DNA of 64,000 bases from NCBI RefSeq assembly GCF_027595985.1, contig NC_073307.1, forward strand, positions 12,406,432 through 12,470,431, in the 5' to 3' direction. The first letter of the stretch is position 1. Each line of letters starts with the position of its first letter. Both the position numbers and the translations under genes were made by a program. Source of the DNA: Sorex araneus (Eukaryota > Chordata > Mammalia > Eulipotyphla > Soricidae). Of this stretch, positions 12,174 through 23,069 are shown in pieces. Below the pieces are notes generated by a model. It saw only the letters and a program-made list of their open reading frames with translations. It had not been told where the DNA came from and did no database searches.

Positions 12174-12723
12174 GACGAGATTATTTTTGTCCTCTTTGGG
12201 CATTGTATTAGAGGCGTCTGAGTGACTGGTCACCCCTGCTTTCCTGGAGCAGCCGCTACTCTCCATCATTTGATGCTTTTCACGTACTGTGGAAGTTCTT
12301 TACTTATATTTGCTTGAGAATTTTTTTTAATCTCTGTCTTGTTTTCTTGTCTAATTTTAGAAACAGGATAATATTGGCCTCCTCCATTGCATGCGGATGT
12401 TGTCCCTTAATGTCCCAGGAAGAGCTTAAGGAAGATCATTACTCTTGGAAAGTTTTGCTGAGTTCACTAGAGAAGTCATATGGTCCTGGACTTTTTATTT
12501 TTTTTTTTGGAGAAGAAGTGTCAAGGTTCGATTTGATTAGTCTAAACATCCTTCCTTGCAATTCTCTGCTCTCGGTCTTACTCTGCTGTGCTTTTAATAA
12601 AAGACTTTGTCCATTTCTTCTAGACTGTCCAATCCACTGTCACGTAGGTGCTCATAATCCTCTTACAACTGTTTCTGTGGTGTGTGCTGAAACTTCTTTC
12701 CTCCCTTAACATTTACTTCTATT

Positions 12724-12838
12724 TTTTGGGGGAGAGCCATACCCGGCATACATGAGGGCTACTCTTGGCTCTGTGCTCAGGGCCCACTCAGCCATGTGGT
12801 GCTCGGATCAAGCCCAACCCGGGAACCATCTCCGGCCC
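12724..12838 (-). mobile_element. degenerate SINE-a in the L1 relic
   Basis: It holds gagccatacccggcatacat, then ctcttggctctgtgctcaggg, then atcaagcccaacccggg; a worn reverse copy. Confidence 0.55.
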
Positions 12839-12854
12839 CTCTGTCTAATTTGAT

Positions 12855-12856
<2 letters not shown>

Positions 12857-12908
<52 letters not shown>
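12857..12908. repeat. (CT)n microsatellite in the L1 relic
   Basis: About 25 CT units; they replace the T-rich segment of the antisense L1. Confidence 0.95.
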
Positions 12909-12911
<3 letters not shown>

Positions 12912-12982
12912 TCATGAGACTGCCTAGTGGTTTGTCTTTGGTTAATCTTCCCAAATAACCCACAGTTGGGCTCATGATTTTT

Positions 12983-13152
12983 TTTTTTCTTTTTGGGTCA
13001 CACCCAGCAGTGCACAGGGGTCACTCCTGGCCCTTCACTCAGGAATAACTACTGGCGGTGCTCAGGGGACCATATGGGATGCTGGGATTCGAACCCGGGT
13101 CGGCCGCGTGCAAGGCAAACGCCCTACCCACTGTGCTATCGCTCCAGCCCCC
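12983..13152 (-). mobile_element. SINE-a inserted in the L1 relic
   Basis: A full-length reverse copy. Perfect 15-bp duplication GGGCTCATGATTTTT at 12968-12982 and 13153-13167; removing one copy and the SINE restores the L1 order. Confidence 0.93.
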
Positions 13153-13194
13153 GGGCTCATGATTTTTGAATTGTCTTTCGGATCTACATCTCAT

Positions 13195-13350
13195 GTGGTT
13201 CTGCTCTTCCTTGCGAGGGGTGCGGGTTGGACCCCTTCAGCAGTGCTCGGGGGATGATCCCAACTCTGCGCTTGGGGTCACTCGCTGCAGTGCTCAGTAG
13301 CCACGGAGTGAACTGGGGGGTCGGCTGCATGCAGAGCGAGGTCCTTAGAC
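13195..13350 (-). mobile_element. degenerate SINE-a
   Basis: It has cagcagtgctcgggggatg, gcagtgctcagtagcc and gaactggggggtcggctgcatgc, an old reverse copy. Confidence 0.5.
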
Positions 13351-14107
13351 CCTCCTTTCTCCCCGCAGCCCCTCCGTCCTAATTATCTCCCTCAAGTGAC
13401 TCCCAAGTTCATTCCTCCTTCTTGTTCTGATGAGTTCAGATGCTTCTGTCTGGGATTTCCTGCCCCACGTCTCTCTCACTTCCTCTTGATGCCGCCACTG
13501 CTGCTTCCCACATGTTCTGTAAGCCCTATCTTCATTTTTATGTCTTTGGCTACTTAAAAAAAAATATTTGTAACTTTCCACATGGTGATTCAATAAAAGA
13601 AAAAAAATAAATTTTTTGTATGTGATAAGAAAAAAAATTTAAAAAATACCTGCACTATTGATTTCCTTGTTGACCCAGGAATCAATCATACCCTTCATTC
13701 TCCACAAATGCGTGGCTTGTCCTGGTCCTTTGGCCATGAGTTCCGTTCCCATAAATGTATCCAGTCTCTCCTGCGGCTGAACGTTCCTCAGTGGGAGGTA
13801 AGGTGCCTGTTTGTGTGTCTGAAGTCGGACAGCTGCCTTGCGGGGGGATTGGCAACGCAAGGAGATTGTGGGTTCTCCAGAGGAAGAGCCAAGAGTGAAG
13901 GAAATTATGCCCAGAAGGAGGAGGTGAGCACCCAGCTGGGAGCCTGTGCTGCGGTTCGGGGGACCCGTGTCCTGTCAGCAGCTATTAAGTCCCTTTCAGC
14001 TCACTGGGCATTTCGGGCCTGACTAGGATATCTGTTCCATGTGGTCAGTGGGGCGTCAGTGTCCCCTATTAGTATTGTATTGCTGCCACCTTTTAGGTCT
14101 CTGCTTT

Positions 14108-14274
14108 TGTTTGGGGACCACACCCAGAAGTGCTCAGGGAGTACCCCCGGTTCTGGGCTCAGGAGTCACTCTTGGTGGTGCTCGGCCGCCATGTGGGGTG
14201 CCTGGGATTAAATCTGGGTTAGCTGCAAGCCAAGCAAGTGCCCTACCCACTGGGCTATCTCTCCGGCCCCCTTT
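14108..14274 (-). mobile_element. diverged SINE-a
   Basis: It has gaccacacccagaagtgctc, then cactcttggtggtgctcgg, then the complement of the head ending gggctatctctccggcccc. Confidence 0.8.
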
Positions 14275-14699
14275 AGTTCTCTTAACACTGAGTTGGGAAA
14301 TTTTGCTTCTCCTTTGTTGGCCGCCTCTACAATGTTCAGTGATATGTGTTGATAAGGTCATGTGTGAAAGTGCAAGGTTCATTCTAGATGTGCTTCCAAG
14401 TCAGGTTTTATCTTAATCAAAATTTGACTGTAAACAGGAATATTGTACTGTAATTATGCCGTGTGATGAAATATTGCCCCATGGACAATAATTATCGTAC
14501 TGTAAAATATATCAAAGTGACACACCTTCAATTTACACAATAGGTCTAATTTGTTTCATAAAGGTGAAAACTTTTATTTAAACTTCGGGGGTATCAATCT
14601 TCCGTCATTATTGTTAATAATAATAATGAGAAATAACACTAGATGCCCTCTAGCCTGTGAATGTTCATACTTTGTGTTTTTTAAGAAGCCACATGGACG

Positions 14700-14886
14700 G
14701 GCTGGAGCGATAGTGCGGCGGGTAGGGTGTTTGCCTTGCACGAGGCTGACCCGGGTTCAATCCTCGGCATCCCATACGGTCCCCCCAGCACTGCCAGGAG
14801 TAACTCCTGAGTGCAGAGCCAGGAGGAACCCCTGAGCATTGCTGGGTGTGACCCAAAATGCAAAAAAAAAAAAAAAAAAAAAAAAG
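14700..14886 (+). mobile_element. SINE-a, full length
   Basis: Head gggctggagcgatagtgcgg, B box gggttcaatcc, complete body, tail ggtgtgacccaaaatgc and an A-run of 23. Confidence 0.92.
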
Positions 14887-14895
14887 CTTCATGGT

Positions 14896-15065
14896 GGGGC
14901 CAGAGCAACAGCAGCGCAGCGGGGAGGACGTTTGCCTTGTGCCCATCCCACTAGATTCGATTCCCTGCATCCCATATGGTCCCCAGAGCCCGCCAGGAGT
15001 GATCCCAGACTTCAGAATGAGGAGTAAGCCCTGAGCACTGCAGGGGGGGGGGTGGCCCAAAGCCA
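14896..15065 (+). mobile_element. diverged SINE-a adjoining the previous copy
   Basis: Head ggggccagagcaacagcagc, B box gattcgattcc, 'gcatcccatatggtcccca', tail with a G-run instead of the usual gggtgtgaccc. Confidence 0.85.
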
Positions 15066-15839
15066 TGGGAGGGGGAGGGGGGAGTGGACGGAGAGGAAGC
15101 CGTATGGAAGCTATGAAGTGTTTGCTTTCCAATTCTGTTGGGAAAGAGAAGGCCGAACTGGCCCCGAGATACTCCACACTGCATCTTCATACACATATTA
15201 AGGTGGGAAACCTCACTTACGTGGGGGAGTAACCACCCTGGGTCATTCTGAACCCAAAGGACGGGGCCATCTGCCCCGGGGCAGAAAGACGGGAAGAAGC
15301 GCAGGGACTCGGTGAAGGACAACAGGTCTTGGACCACGACGGCCCGGAAAGGGCAATGCTCAGGGGACAGGAAATGAGGACTCGGGTCCCCGGGCAGAGA
15401 GGGGCGCCGGGGACCCTGGGCTGAGGGGGTGGGCCCTGCTCTGCAGGGGGCCGTGGGGGGGGGGGGTCGGGGGACGATGGGGAACCGCTGGACTTTGCCG
15501 GCAGTTTTCCTCCAAGAAAAGCATCGTAGGTGAAAGAAAAGGGTCAGGGGTCACCTGCAGGGAGAGGGGGTTGGGGAGAGGCCTCAGGGGGGCGGTGGCT
15601 CCGGTGGCTCCGGGGCTTACACAATAGTCCAGGCCCGCAGAGTGGCACCGCCACCGGGAAGCCGGCGTGGACTTCGGCCTTTGGGTGTTGGTTCAGGGCC
15701 TGCGACCAACGTGTCCCGCTGGCGTGGGGCAGTGGCCGCGGGGGAGACCAGCCTCGGGGACTCTGTCTTGCTGTTCTCTCCTGCTGCGGACCGGAAGTTG
15801 CTCTGAATTCAGGTTCCGGCCAGGAGCTGAGTTCAGGTT

Positions 15840-15925
15840 CCAGCAGCTGGTGCGCATGCCAGGTCGAGGGTTCGGTTCCCAGCAGCGCCCGGTCCCTGAG
15901 CGTGGCCGGGGGCAGCCCTGCAGGC
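15840..15925 (+). mobile_element. SINE-like fragment
   Basis: It has gtgcgcatgccaggtcgag, ggttcggttcccagcag and gagcgtggccgggggcag; a truncated tRNA-derived repeat. Confidence 0.4.
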
Positions 15926-16081
15926 CACCAGCACCTCCTGGGGGGCCGGGGACTCCTCTTTGAGTCTGTGCACTTAACAGATGACCTGGTTGGGACCCCT
16001 GGCCCCCCGCCCGACCCCTCCTCGCCCCGGGCTCTCCTGGGCGCCCCCTGGCAAAGTCCATCTAAGAGAAGTCGCGCAGGG

Positions 16082-16160
16082 CTGGGGTTGGGCGTGGCTC
16101 AAGCGGCAGAGCACAGGCCTGGCCCACGTGTGAGGCTGAGTTCCATCCCGACCCCCCGGG
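16082..16160 (+). mobile_element. tRNA-like SINE head of a different type
   Basis: It reads ttgggcgtggctcaagcgg, cagagcacaggcctggcc, then gaggctgagttccatccc, with A and B boxes closer to an Ala-tRNA-type SINE than to SINE-a. Confidence 0.4.
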
Positions 16161-16597
16161 GGCCCCCCAACCTCCCCCAACCCGCCCGTCACACTGCAGC
16201 GAGCAGAGCGACAGGACAGGATCCTGGGGCGCGGGTTAAGGGGCAGATGACGGGCCCGTGTTTGTCCCCGAGTCCTTGCAGGGATGAGGAATCCGCTTAT
16301 TTCCCTGAGGCGCCAGAGAATTCTGTTGCCTGGATGTGTAGACATGGATTTGGACCGTATAGGGTACCTGTCACGGAACCTGGGTTGGTCATTTGGGGCG
16401 GGGTCGGGGAGGGGGTGCTGCCCAGCGTACTATCGCTCCAACCCCGCATTTTTATTTTGAGCTTAGATGTCTTCCCCACGAGAGCCACTTGCAGGCCGTG
16501 TACATGTTGATGATTTTTCTGACCAGGAGATCACATAACAAAAGCTTACCAATTTATGAGCAGAAAACTGGGAACTAAGTTTTTGTTTTGCACAGTA

Positions 16598-16817
16598 TCA
16601 CTGTGATCCCGTTGCTCATCGATTTGCTTGAGTGGGCACCAGTAACGTCTCCATTGTGAGACTTGTTACTTTTTTTGGCATATCGAATATGCCACAGGTA
16701 GCTTGCCAGCCTCTGCCATGTGGGCGAGATACTCTCGGTAGCTTGCCGGGCTCTCCGAGAGGGACCAAGGAATTAAACCCGGATCGGCCACGTGCAAATG
16801 CCCTATCACTCCAGCCC
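16598..16817 (-). mobile_element. SINE-b
   Basis: A reverse copy with tcactgtga tail, 'gggcaccagtaacgtctcc', two 'gtagcttgcc' motifs and the shared head. A 13-bp duplication GTTTTGCACAGTA lies at 16585-16597 and 16838-16850; about 20 bp of extra sequence sits between the head and the right copy. Confidence 0.9.
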
Positions 16818-17015
16818 ATCCAAAACACAATAAAATAGTTTTGCACAGTAGAAAAGTTATTTAATACACTTAAAATATTGATGGTTCACATTGTCTTTTC
16901 ATCTTAACTTTCATTTACTCAGCTGAGAGTTTCTGAAAATGACATTTTTTTCCCCCCATAGGGCCTTTTACTGGGCCTATCCTCTTCTTCCTTTATAAAA
17001 AAACAATTCACTTTG

Positions 17016-17162
17016 GGGGCTAGGCTAATAGTACAACCAGCTGACTCAGGTTCAATCCCTGGCACCCCATATGGTACCCTGAGCCCCGCCAGGAGTGATC
17101 CTTGAGCACAGACCTTGGAGTCAGCCCTGAGCACTGCTGGGTGTGGCCCCCAAACAAAACAT
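17016..17162 (+). mobile_element. diverged SINE-a with head deletion
   Basis: Head gggggctaggctaatagta, deletion to gctgactcaggttcaatcc, body intact to gagcactgctgggtgtggc. Confidence 0.8.
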
Positions 17163-17202
17163 AATTCACTTTAACTTCAAGCAGGAGAAGATAGCACTGG
17201 AT

Positions 17203-17228
17203 TAGTGTGTGTGTGTGTGTGTGTGTGT
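17203..17228. repeat. (TG)n microsatellite
   Basis: Thirteen TG units. Confidence 0.95.
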
Positions 17229-18304
17229 TTGTTAAGGGGTGGGGACCAAGAGTCAAAGACCAAGAGTCACCCAGAGGTGCTGGCTGTGTGATTTGGGGAG
17301 GTCTTCCTCAGGCAGTCAGCATGGGACAAGGGCGAGGACGGAGCTGAAGAGAGCAAGAGTGGCAGAACCTTCTGGAATGAGGGGCCAGGGGGGGTTTCTT
17401 GTCTGAAGCCCCCAGAGGAGCCACTTTTATCGGCTCTCCCGAGACTGCGCGGCTAAGCTAGTGGCTGGCCAGGAGGCAGCTTCGCATCCTGCATCTCGGC
17501 AAGTCAGGGCGACGACCCGAGCTTTCTCCACTTTCAGGGCAGGGCTGGTGGGTCCGAGGGGAGGCGTTTCCTACAAGGATCGGCTGGACTGGTGTTGGCT
17601 TGAGCCGAAAAGCACTGCTGGCTGGGAGGAGACGGAGAGGAGAGGAATAGGGGGTGTGGGGTGACGGCTGAGTAATGAAGAGAGTATTAGAGCTGAAGGT
17701 TAGGCTGGTGGGACGACACTTCCACTGCCGTGTCGGCCGGACCTCGGAGCCCGTCTAGAGACCGCTGGGGTCACTGTCAGAGGACTGAGTCCATTCTACT
17801 TCTGCCCAAGTACTCCCTGTAAATGCACCTTTGCTTGTGCCCAGGGCCAGGCACTATTTTATATAAGAAAATCCAGAGAGAAAAAAAAAATCACACAAGT
17901 TGGTATCCCAGGTGGATTTTACTTTGAACAAGTGTTTGATTGCGAACACAGAGGGTTTTTTGTTGTTGTATTATTTTGGTATCCCTGACATTTCCACATA
18001 TCGAATATAAGCATCCCTGTGTGCTAAGAAAGCAACAGTGACTATAAACATGTGGCCTCAACCGTTTTCCAATGCTCCCCTTCCTCAGGGAAGAATACTG
18101 AGTATCAGACTTAGATGAGCAGTTACTGTTTGCTTATAGAAAAAAAGAATTTTCTTCAGTTACTAAGAACAAAATTAAAGGCGGTCCTCACCCAGTGGCT
18201 CTCAGGGCCAGGCGCGTGCAGGGTCGGCGCCTTGCCTGCTGCACTATCTTGGGCCCCTTACCAACACCTGCCAAAGGCCCCTTCTCGCATTAGTGCCCAG
18301 TAAG
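17229..18304. other. intergenic, nothing recognised
   Basis: Unique sequence, AT-rich from 17850; a small SINE-a relic may lie at 18180-18260. Confidence 0.5.
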
Positions 18305-18317
18305 AGTTGAAAGACTG

Positions 18318-18507
18318 TTGGGGCTGGAGCAATAGCACAGTGGGTAGGGCGTTTGCCTTGCACATAGCAGACCTGGGTTCGATCCCCGGCATCCCATATG
18401 GTCCCCGAGCACTGCCAGGAGTAATTCCTGAGTGCAGAGCCAGGAGCAACCCCTGAGCAAGGGCACTACCAGGTGTGACCCAACAAGCCAGGAAAAAAAC
18501 CCAAAAC
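18318..18507 (+). mobile_element. SINE-a, full length
   Basis: Complete head, B box gggttcgatcc, body and A-rich end. 13-bp duplication AGTTGAAAGACTG at 18305-18317 and 18508-18520. This is the last SINE before the inferred 3' UTR. Confidence 0.92.
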
Positions 18508-18995
18508 AGTTGAAAGACTGAGACTCCGGTGCCCTCTGGTGGTCAGCAGGTGTAAAAACATCTTGGCACTCCGCTCTGCGTGGACAGCTTCCATCACCTT
18601 CCCCTATAGCTAATGAAGAACTGAAGGCAGAAAGCGGACATTCGCTCATTCTTCCACGCCGCAACCAGCAGCCCTGAAGTGTGGAGATGCTTTTAATTCT
18701 GTGAAGGAGGAGGTAGAGGCGAGGAGGTGGGGGATGCTCGCTAACCCCGCATGCTAGCTCACAAGATCTGGCGAGAAGGGAAGGATTGGGGCATTTTACA
18801 ATTCTGGCGCTGGGGGTTTGAAAATGACACAGATCTGCCTGGAAACCCGGCTCATGGCTCATGGCCAGTATTTCTTTCCTCACCCTGCCACAGAGTCGTG
18901 TGCGGCTTAGCCAGACACACCTTCCTTCTGCCGGGCGCACAGTGCTCCTGCCCAGCCCCCAAAGAACCACACAATACCCAGACATGCCATTCACT

Positions 18996-19001
18996 TTTAT
19001 T
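18996..19001 (-). terminator. PDE5A: candidate distal poly(A) signal AATAAA
   Basis: A canonical AATAAA on the transcript strand, 2962 bases past the PDE5A stop. It lies at the end of the SINE-free stretch, so it is the preferred candidate for the main 3' end. Confidence 0.5.
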
Positions 19002-21649
19002 CCTCCAAAGCAGGGCACAAACGAGGGCACGGCCGAAGGTCAGCGTAGTGGGCAACCAGCCGACACCTACCGCTCCAGGGCCTCGGGACCCGAGGGGCGA
19101 GTGTTCCCGTGAAGTGAGTCGTCACCTGAAGTGGCTCTCAGGTGGGGGGGGAGGAGGAAGAAGCCAGAATCAACATTCACACCCGCTGCGGAGCCAAACA
19201 TCATATACATCTGCATCATAACACCGTCATCCGAGTACAAAAATAGTGCCAGAAACTATATTTGTCCAAATATATCGAAAAGGCTTTAAGAATACAAATA
19301 GATATTAACAGTGGCTAGTGATTCATGATAGAAATTTGTCTTCTTTTCACTATTTACATTGCGTCCAACAACATTCACGGGGACACACGACACAGGCTTT
19401 GGAAAAAAAAATCTAGGAAAGGGGTCCCCGCTGTGCAGTGTGTGGCAGCCGGCGTGGACTGGGGGGTGGTGGGCAGGTGGAGAGTGGGGGGGGGGGGCTG
19501 CAGGGGCGGGAGGGCGCTCTCAGGTGTTCTTTGAAACTAGTCAAGGGGCAAGTGAGTCACACTGACAAGGACACGTCTCACTGCAGCCAAAGGAGGTCCC
19601 TGAAAAACAAACAGATAAACAAACAAACGAGGAAACAAACGCAACAGATGAAAACTAAAGTGGTATCGTTTCTCCTGCGTTTCCTGGCGAAACGGGCAAC
19701 GCCACAGCTTCCTGCTGCCTGTCTCCGGGCAGCGAGCGACCAGGTGGGGTGTTTGTGCTGAAAATAAAGGCACTTCACGGCCGGGCGGGCATGTGTGCAG
19801 CTGTGACTGTGTACGTCCCTGCGTCCGATCCCCTTGCCCACAGACCCTTGGTTTGGGGGACGGTGGGGGGCTGCTCTCAGCGCCCCCTGCTTGAGGGGTA
19901 TTTACTGAGAAGCTGCACAACTAGGTGTGGCATTTGCTTCTTCGGGGCCGGACACGCCAAAGGAGAAATGACAGCGGCCCCGGGGGCTTTGCCCCACAGC
20001 CTCCTTGCGGACCATCTTGTTCAGGTGTGGACAGAGGGGATGGTAATGGACAGAGACCAAGCGTCCGGGAGAGGTAAGGCTGAGAGTTTTATACACACCT
20101 CCAAACCATGCCGAGGAAAACAGGCAGGGCTTTGCCGATGGGCAAGAGGGAGGGTGTGACACTCAACGACAGACCAACAGGAGCGAGGGCAGGTCCTCGC
20201 TACTTCTGGGTCGGATAAATATAAGGTCGGGTGAAGGAGGGCTCTATAAATACATATCTTCTTCCAACTCAGATTAGAAAGTCAAGTTCATGTAAAAGCA
20301 GAACTTTGACTTATGCCCACGATCCAGATACGGAACGACTTTGCTAAGAATGGACCGAGACACCCACTTCTAAAAAAAGTCCGCTCTTCTATATCCAAAA
20401 ATAAAACAGGGATAGCCTTTTCACTTCTAAAACTCGAGTTAAAACGACACACAAACATTCCACACGTATTTTTAAAAAAATCTGTGACATATATTAGGGG
20501 CGTCTAGAGAAAACTACTCAAGTAGATGATGTGGATCTTAGCATGGCGTAAATCACCAAGTGTATAAAAGGTAGGTTATTTGACATTGCTATTCCTTGAA
20601 CGCTGTTCTCTACTGAGGAATCCCATGTGCATGCATAGGTAGGTCCGTTATTTGTGAGCCTATAATTTATACACCAGTGCCAGCCAGAGGCAACGTGAAG
20701 AGATCCCAAAATAAAAACGGAAGGATGAGACTGGCCTTGACCGTCAGGACACAGGCGAGAAAGCCACCCCGTGTCGGGATACACAGGCACACTTAGAGGT
20801 TAAGGAAACAAAAGATCGTGAACATGTTCCACTTCAGACAGTTTAAGGGGAAAGGAATGAAGGTATCACTCACTTCCGCCCAGGTGAGTGAGAAAGCCCA
20901 AACCGTTTGGGGTGGGGTAAGGAAGAACCAGGAGTGTCCCATCCCTGGCCGGTCAGGGATATGCTCCACTCACCAGTGCTCAAGAGAAGCCCCCGCACTC
21001 CCCGAGACTGGGTGGGCTGGTCCCGCAAACCTCACGAGGGAAGCAGGTTCTCGTCCCCCAATGCACTGCAGTGCCTGAGGCGGACCCCGGGAGGTTCCAC
21101 GTCAGTTCTCTGGGCTGCAGCCTGGACCAGGGGTCTCTCGCCTGAACCCGCAGATCAGCCCTGACTGTTGAAATAAATACAACCAGTCTTTCTGCTCCAT
21201 CTCACGAAGGATTAAAAAGCAAATCCTTCGCCCCTCCCGGCCTACAGTGCTCCCAGTGTGTTTGCTTCCAAGGGAGGAGAGACAAGGACGTCGCTTTGGG
21301 AAGGAAACTCCGTCCTGTGACACTAAAACTCTCAAATTCGGGGGGCTGCTCCATTTGGGGGTCATGCCCTGTGTCCGGCCGGTGAACCCCTCTCGCCCCC
21401 CCAGGGGAGTCAGAGCCTTCCCCGGCAGCCTTTGGGTCCTGTGCACTGCACTGAAACAAGGACGCTTTCCGACAACGCTGCGCAGGAACGTTTGGAACGT
21501 TTCCTCTCCCACCCCACCCCGCTGCGCTGGTCTCAGGTCGTACACGGCGGGTGGACAGGCCGGCTAGCGTCCACTCATTTTCCTCTTTGCTGCGCAGGGT
21601 TTAACGCTCCCGGGATAGGTCCGACTCTCTGCCCTCACCCGCCACCCCC

Positions 21650-21655
21650 TTTATT
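21650..21655 (-). terminator. PDE5A: candidate proximal poly(A) signal AATAAA
   Basis: A canonical AATAAA on the transcript strand about 308 bases past the PDE5A stop. Use of it would give a short 3' UTR and leave out the AU-rich blocks further on. Confidence 0.35.
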
Positions 21656-21962
21656 TTTGGAGAAAGCCACGAGGTTCCAAACAGTCTCGAAAGACGGGTC
21701 ACTGCAGAAAACCCAGAGACGCGGAGGAAGGTCGCGTCAGTTCGGGAACACAAAGCCCACGGCCCAGGGGCTCCCCCCTCACGGGGGGGAGGCCGATCCC
21801 TGTGGCACGAAACAGACACACACGAGGCTCCGGGGGGTGCACGAAGTGGAAAGCACAGCCGTGGCCACGCGGTGCCCGCCCGGCGCTGCAGAACGAGCCA
21901 CCAGCCCCGGAGGGGGCGCGCCCGGCGGCCGCGGGCCCAGGACCACGGCGGGTCGCGCTCCT

Positions 21963-22100
21963 TCAGTTCCGCTTGGCCTGGCCGCTCTCCCCGTTGATCA
22001 GCGTCGTCTCCTGCCGCTCGGCCAGCGCCTGCCACTGCTGCCGGTTCTTCCTGCAGCCGTCCAGCAAGGGGGCGCAGTCCTCGGACACCCAGGCCAAGGC
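21963..22100 (-). CDS. PDE5A: PDE5A exon 21, C-terminus and stop
   Basis: The exon has 45 codons and a TGA stop at 21963-21965 (human residues 831-875). It contains [15 protein letters not shown] and ends [12 protein letters not shown], the same terminus as human. It is the most divergent coding exon: it opens [13 protein letters not shown] against remembered ALTHVSEDCFPLL, and has QETTLI against QEKMLI. All 45 codons end in G or C. The acceptor is ccgcag. The 3' UTR follows directly. Confidence 0.97.
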   Translation of the reverse strand, partial: ALAWVSEDCAPLLDGCRKNRQQWQALAERQETTLINGESGQAKRN

Positions 22101-22345
22101 CTGCGGGGGGAGGGGAGGGAGCAGAGTGCTCACTCGCGGCCTGGACGGGGCAGCGCACAGCGCAGCCGAGCTAGGGGCGGCTCGTGCCACGCTGCTTCGC
22201 AGGAAACTGGCTTCTTGTTGCCTCCCCTGACCCCCCACCCCCCACCCTGATTCGATATCCAGGACCACAAAAAATATTCATTGCAGATTTTAAGAATCAT
22301 TAAAAAACGTGGCAAATAGCCACCAGGACTGAGTACGATGTTATT

Positions 22346-22526
22346 ATTATTATTATTTTTTTGCTTTTTGGGTCACACCCAGCGATGCTCAGGGGTTACT
22401 CCTGGCTCTGCACTCAGGAATTACTCCTGGCGGTGCTTGGGGGACCATATGGGATGCCGGGGATCGAACCTGGGTCAGCCGCGTGCAAGGCAAACGCCCT
22501 ACCCGCTGTGCTATCGCTCCGGCCCC
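22346..22526 (-). mobile_element. SINE-a, young-looking subfamily, intron 20
   Basis: A reverse copy ending 'gctatcgctccggccccc' with 'gggatgccggggatcgaac', the same variants as the copies at 57217 and 61343. Duplication CGATGTTATT at 22336-22345 and 22527-22536. Confidence 0.92.
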
Positions 22527-22791
22527 CGATGTTATTTTTTTTACAATGACTTGAACATGTCATAGAAATATTTTAGAGAGTGTGAGCAATACGTGCATTA
22601 TAATGACAGGCTGCAAAAAGCACTTAAAGGCAACTGCCCTAAGCACCATACATTAGTGGTTATCTTGGCAGAATTATGAATGACCCACTGTACACTGAAA
22701 CTGATATCACTTGGGATTAATGGCAGAGTCCCAGGAAACAAATCCTTGCGTGGTGGTGAAGAAGAATAAACTATCATGAGTGACCTGTCCG

Positions 22792-22864
22792 TCCTTCCTT
22801 CCTTCCTTCCTTCCTTCCTTCCTTCCTTCCTTCCTTCCTTCCTTCCTTCCTTCCTTCCTTCCTC
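22792..22864. repeat. (TTCC)n microsatellite, intron 20
   Basis: About 17 CCTT units followed by a pyrimidine-rich run joined to the SINE at 22895. Confidence 0.97.
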
Positions 22865-22894
22865 TCTTTCTCTCTCTCTTTCCTTTTCTTTCTT

Positions 22895-23069
22895 TTTTTT
22901 TTTTGCTTTTGGGGTGACACCCAGCAATGCTCAGGGTTTACTCCCAGCTCCACACTCAAGAATTAACTCCTGCTGGTGCTCAGGGGACCAAATGGGATGC
23001 TGGGAATCAAACCTGGGTCGGCTGCCTGCAAGGCAGACACCCTACCCGCTGCGCTATCGCTCCAGCCTC
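22895..23069 (-). mobile_element. SINE-a, intron 20
   Basis: A reverse copy with poly(T), 'gacacccagcaatgctcagg', 'aaatgggatgctgggaatc' and the head complement ending cgctatcgctccagcc. It abuts a long (TTCC)n run. Confidence 0.9.

Larger units (their letters stand above)
12310..14350 (-). mobile_element. old LINE-1 ORF2 relic, antisense, split by SINEs
   Basis: On the plus strand the order of fragments matches the complement of a mammalian L1 ORF2 read from the reverse-transcriptase region toward the endonuclease end. Landmarks are a phrase like 'tggtcctggacttttt' near 12482, 'tccatttcttctaga' near 12610, 'tggttctgctctt' near 13196, 'tgatttccttgttgaccca' near 13659 and 'gtattgtattgctgcc' near 14072. 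It is interrupted by SINE copies at about 12724-12838, 12983-13152, 13195-13350 and 14108-14272 and by a (CT)n run. A short L1 3'-end-like piece lies at 13565-13610. Many frameshifts; not coding. Confidence 0.7.
15066..16584. other. GC-rich intergenic block
   Basis: It holds a 326-codon plus-strand frame (15530-16510) made of repeat fragments and GC-rich DNA. It includes SINE-like pieces at 15840 and 16082. I see no gene. Confidence 0.55.
18970..21962 (-). other. PDE5A: PDE5A 3' UTR (inferred)
   Basis: About 3 kb downstream of the stop with no recognisable SINE or LINE, although SINEs otherwise occur about once per kilobase on both sides. It contains AT-rich blocks with ATTTA-type elements on the transcript strand near 20216, 20248 and 21172, and a long G-run on the plus strand near 19487. 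Absence of insertions is what an exonic UTR would show. The end is set by the AATAAA at 18996-19001. Its real extent needs RNA data. Confidence 0.6.

Noticed and set aside
15380..16300. CpG-island promoter
   Set aside because: GC-rich, but no transcript start, conserved exon or gene nearby supports a promoter; left as intergenic.
15530..16510. 326-codon plus-strand ORF, the longest in the window
   Set aside because: Made of low-complexity GC-rich sequence and SINE-like fragments; composition Gly/Arg/Pro/Ser-rich without any domain. Not a gene.
22423..22549. Recurring ORFs with peptides like [20 protein letters not shown]
   Set aside because: The same peptide appears at a dozen sites because SINE-a is translated in the reverse direction; not a gene family.
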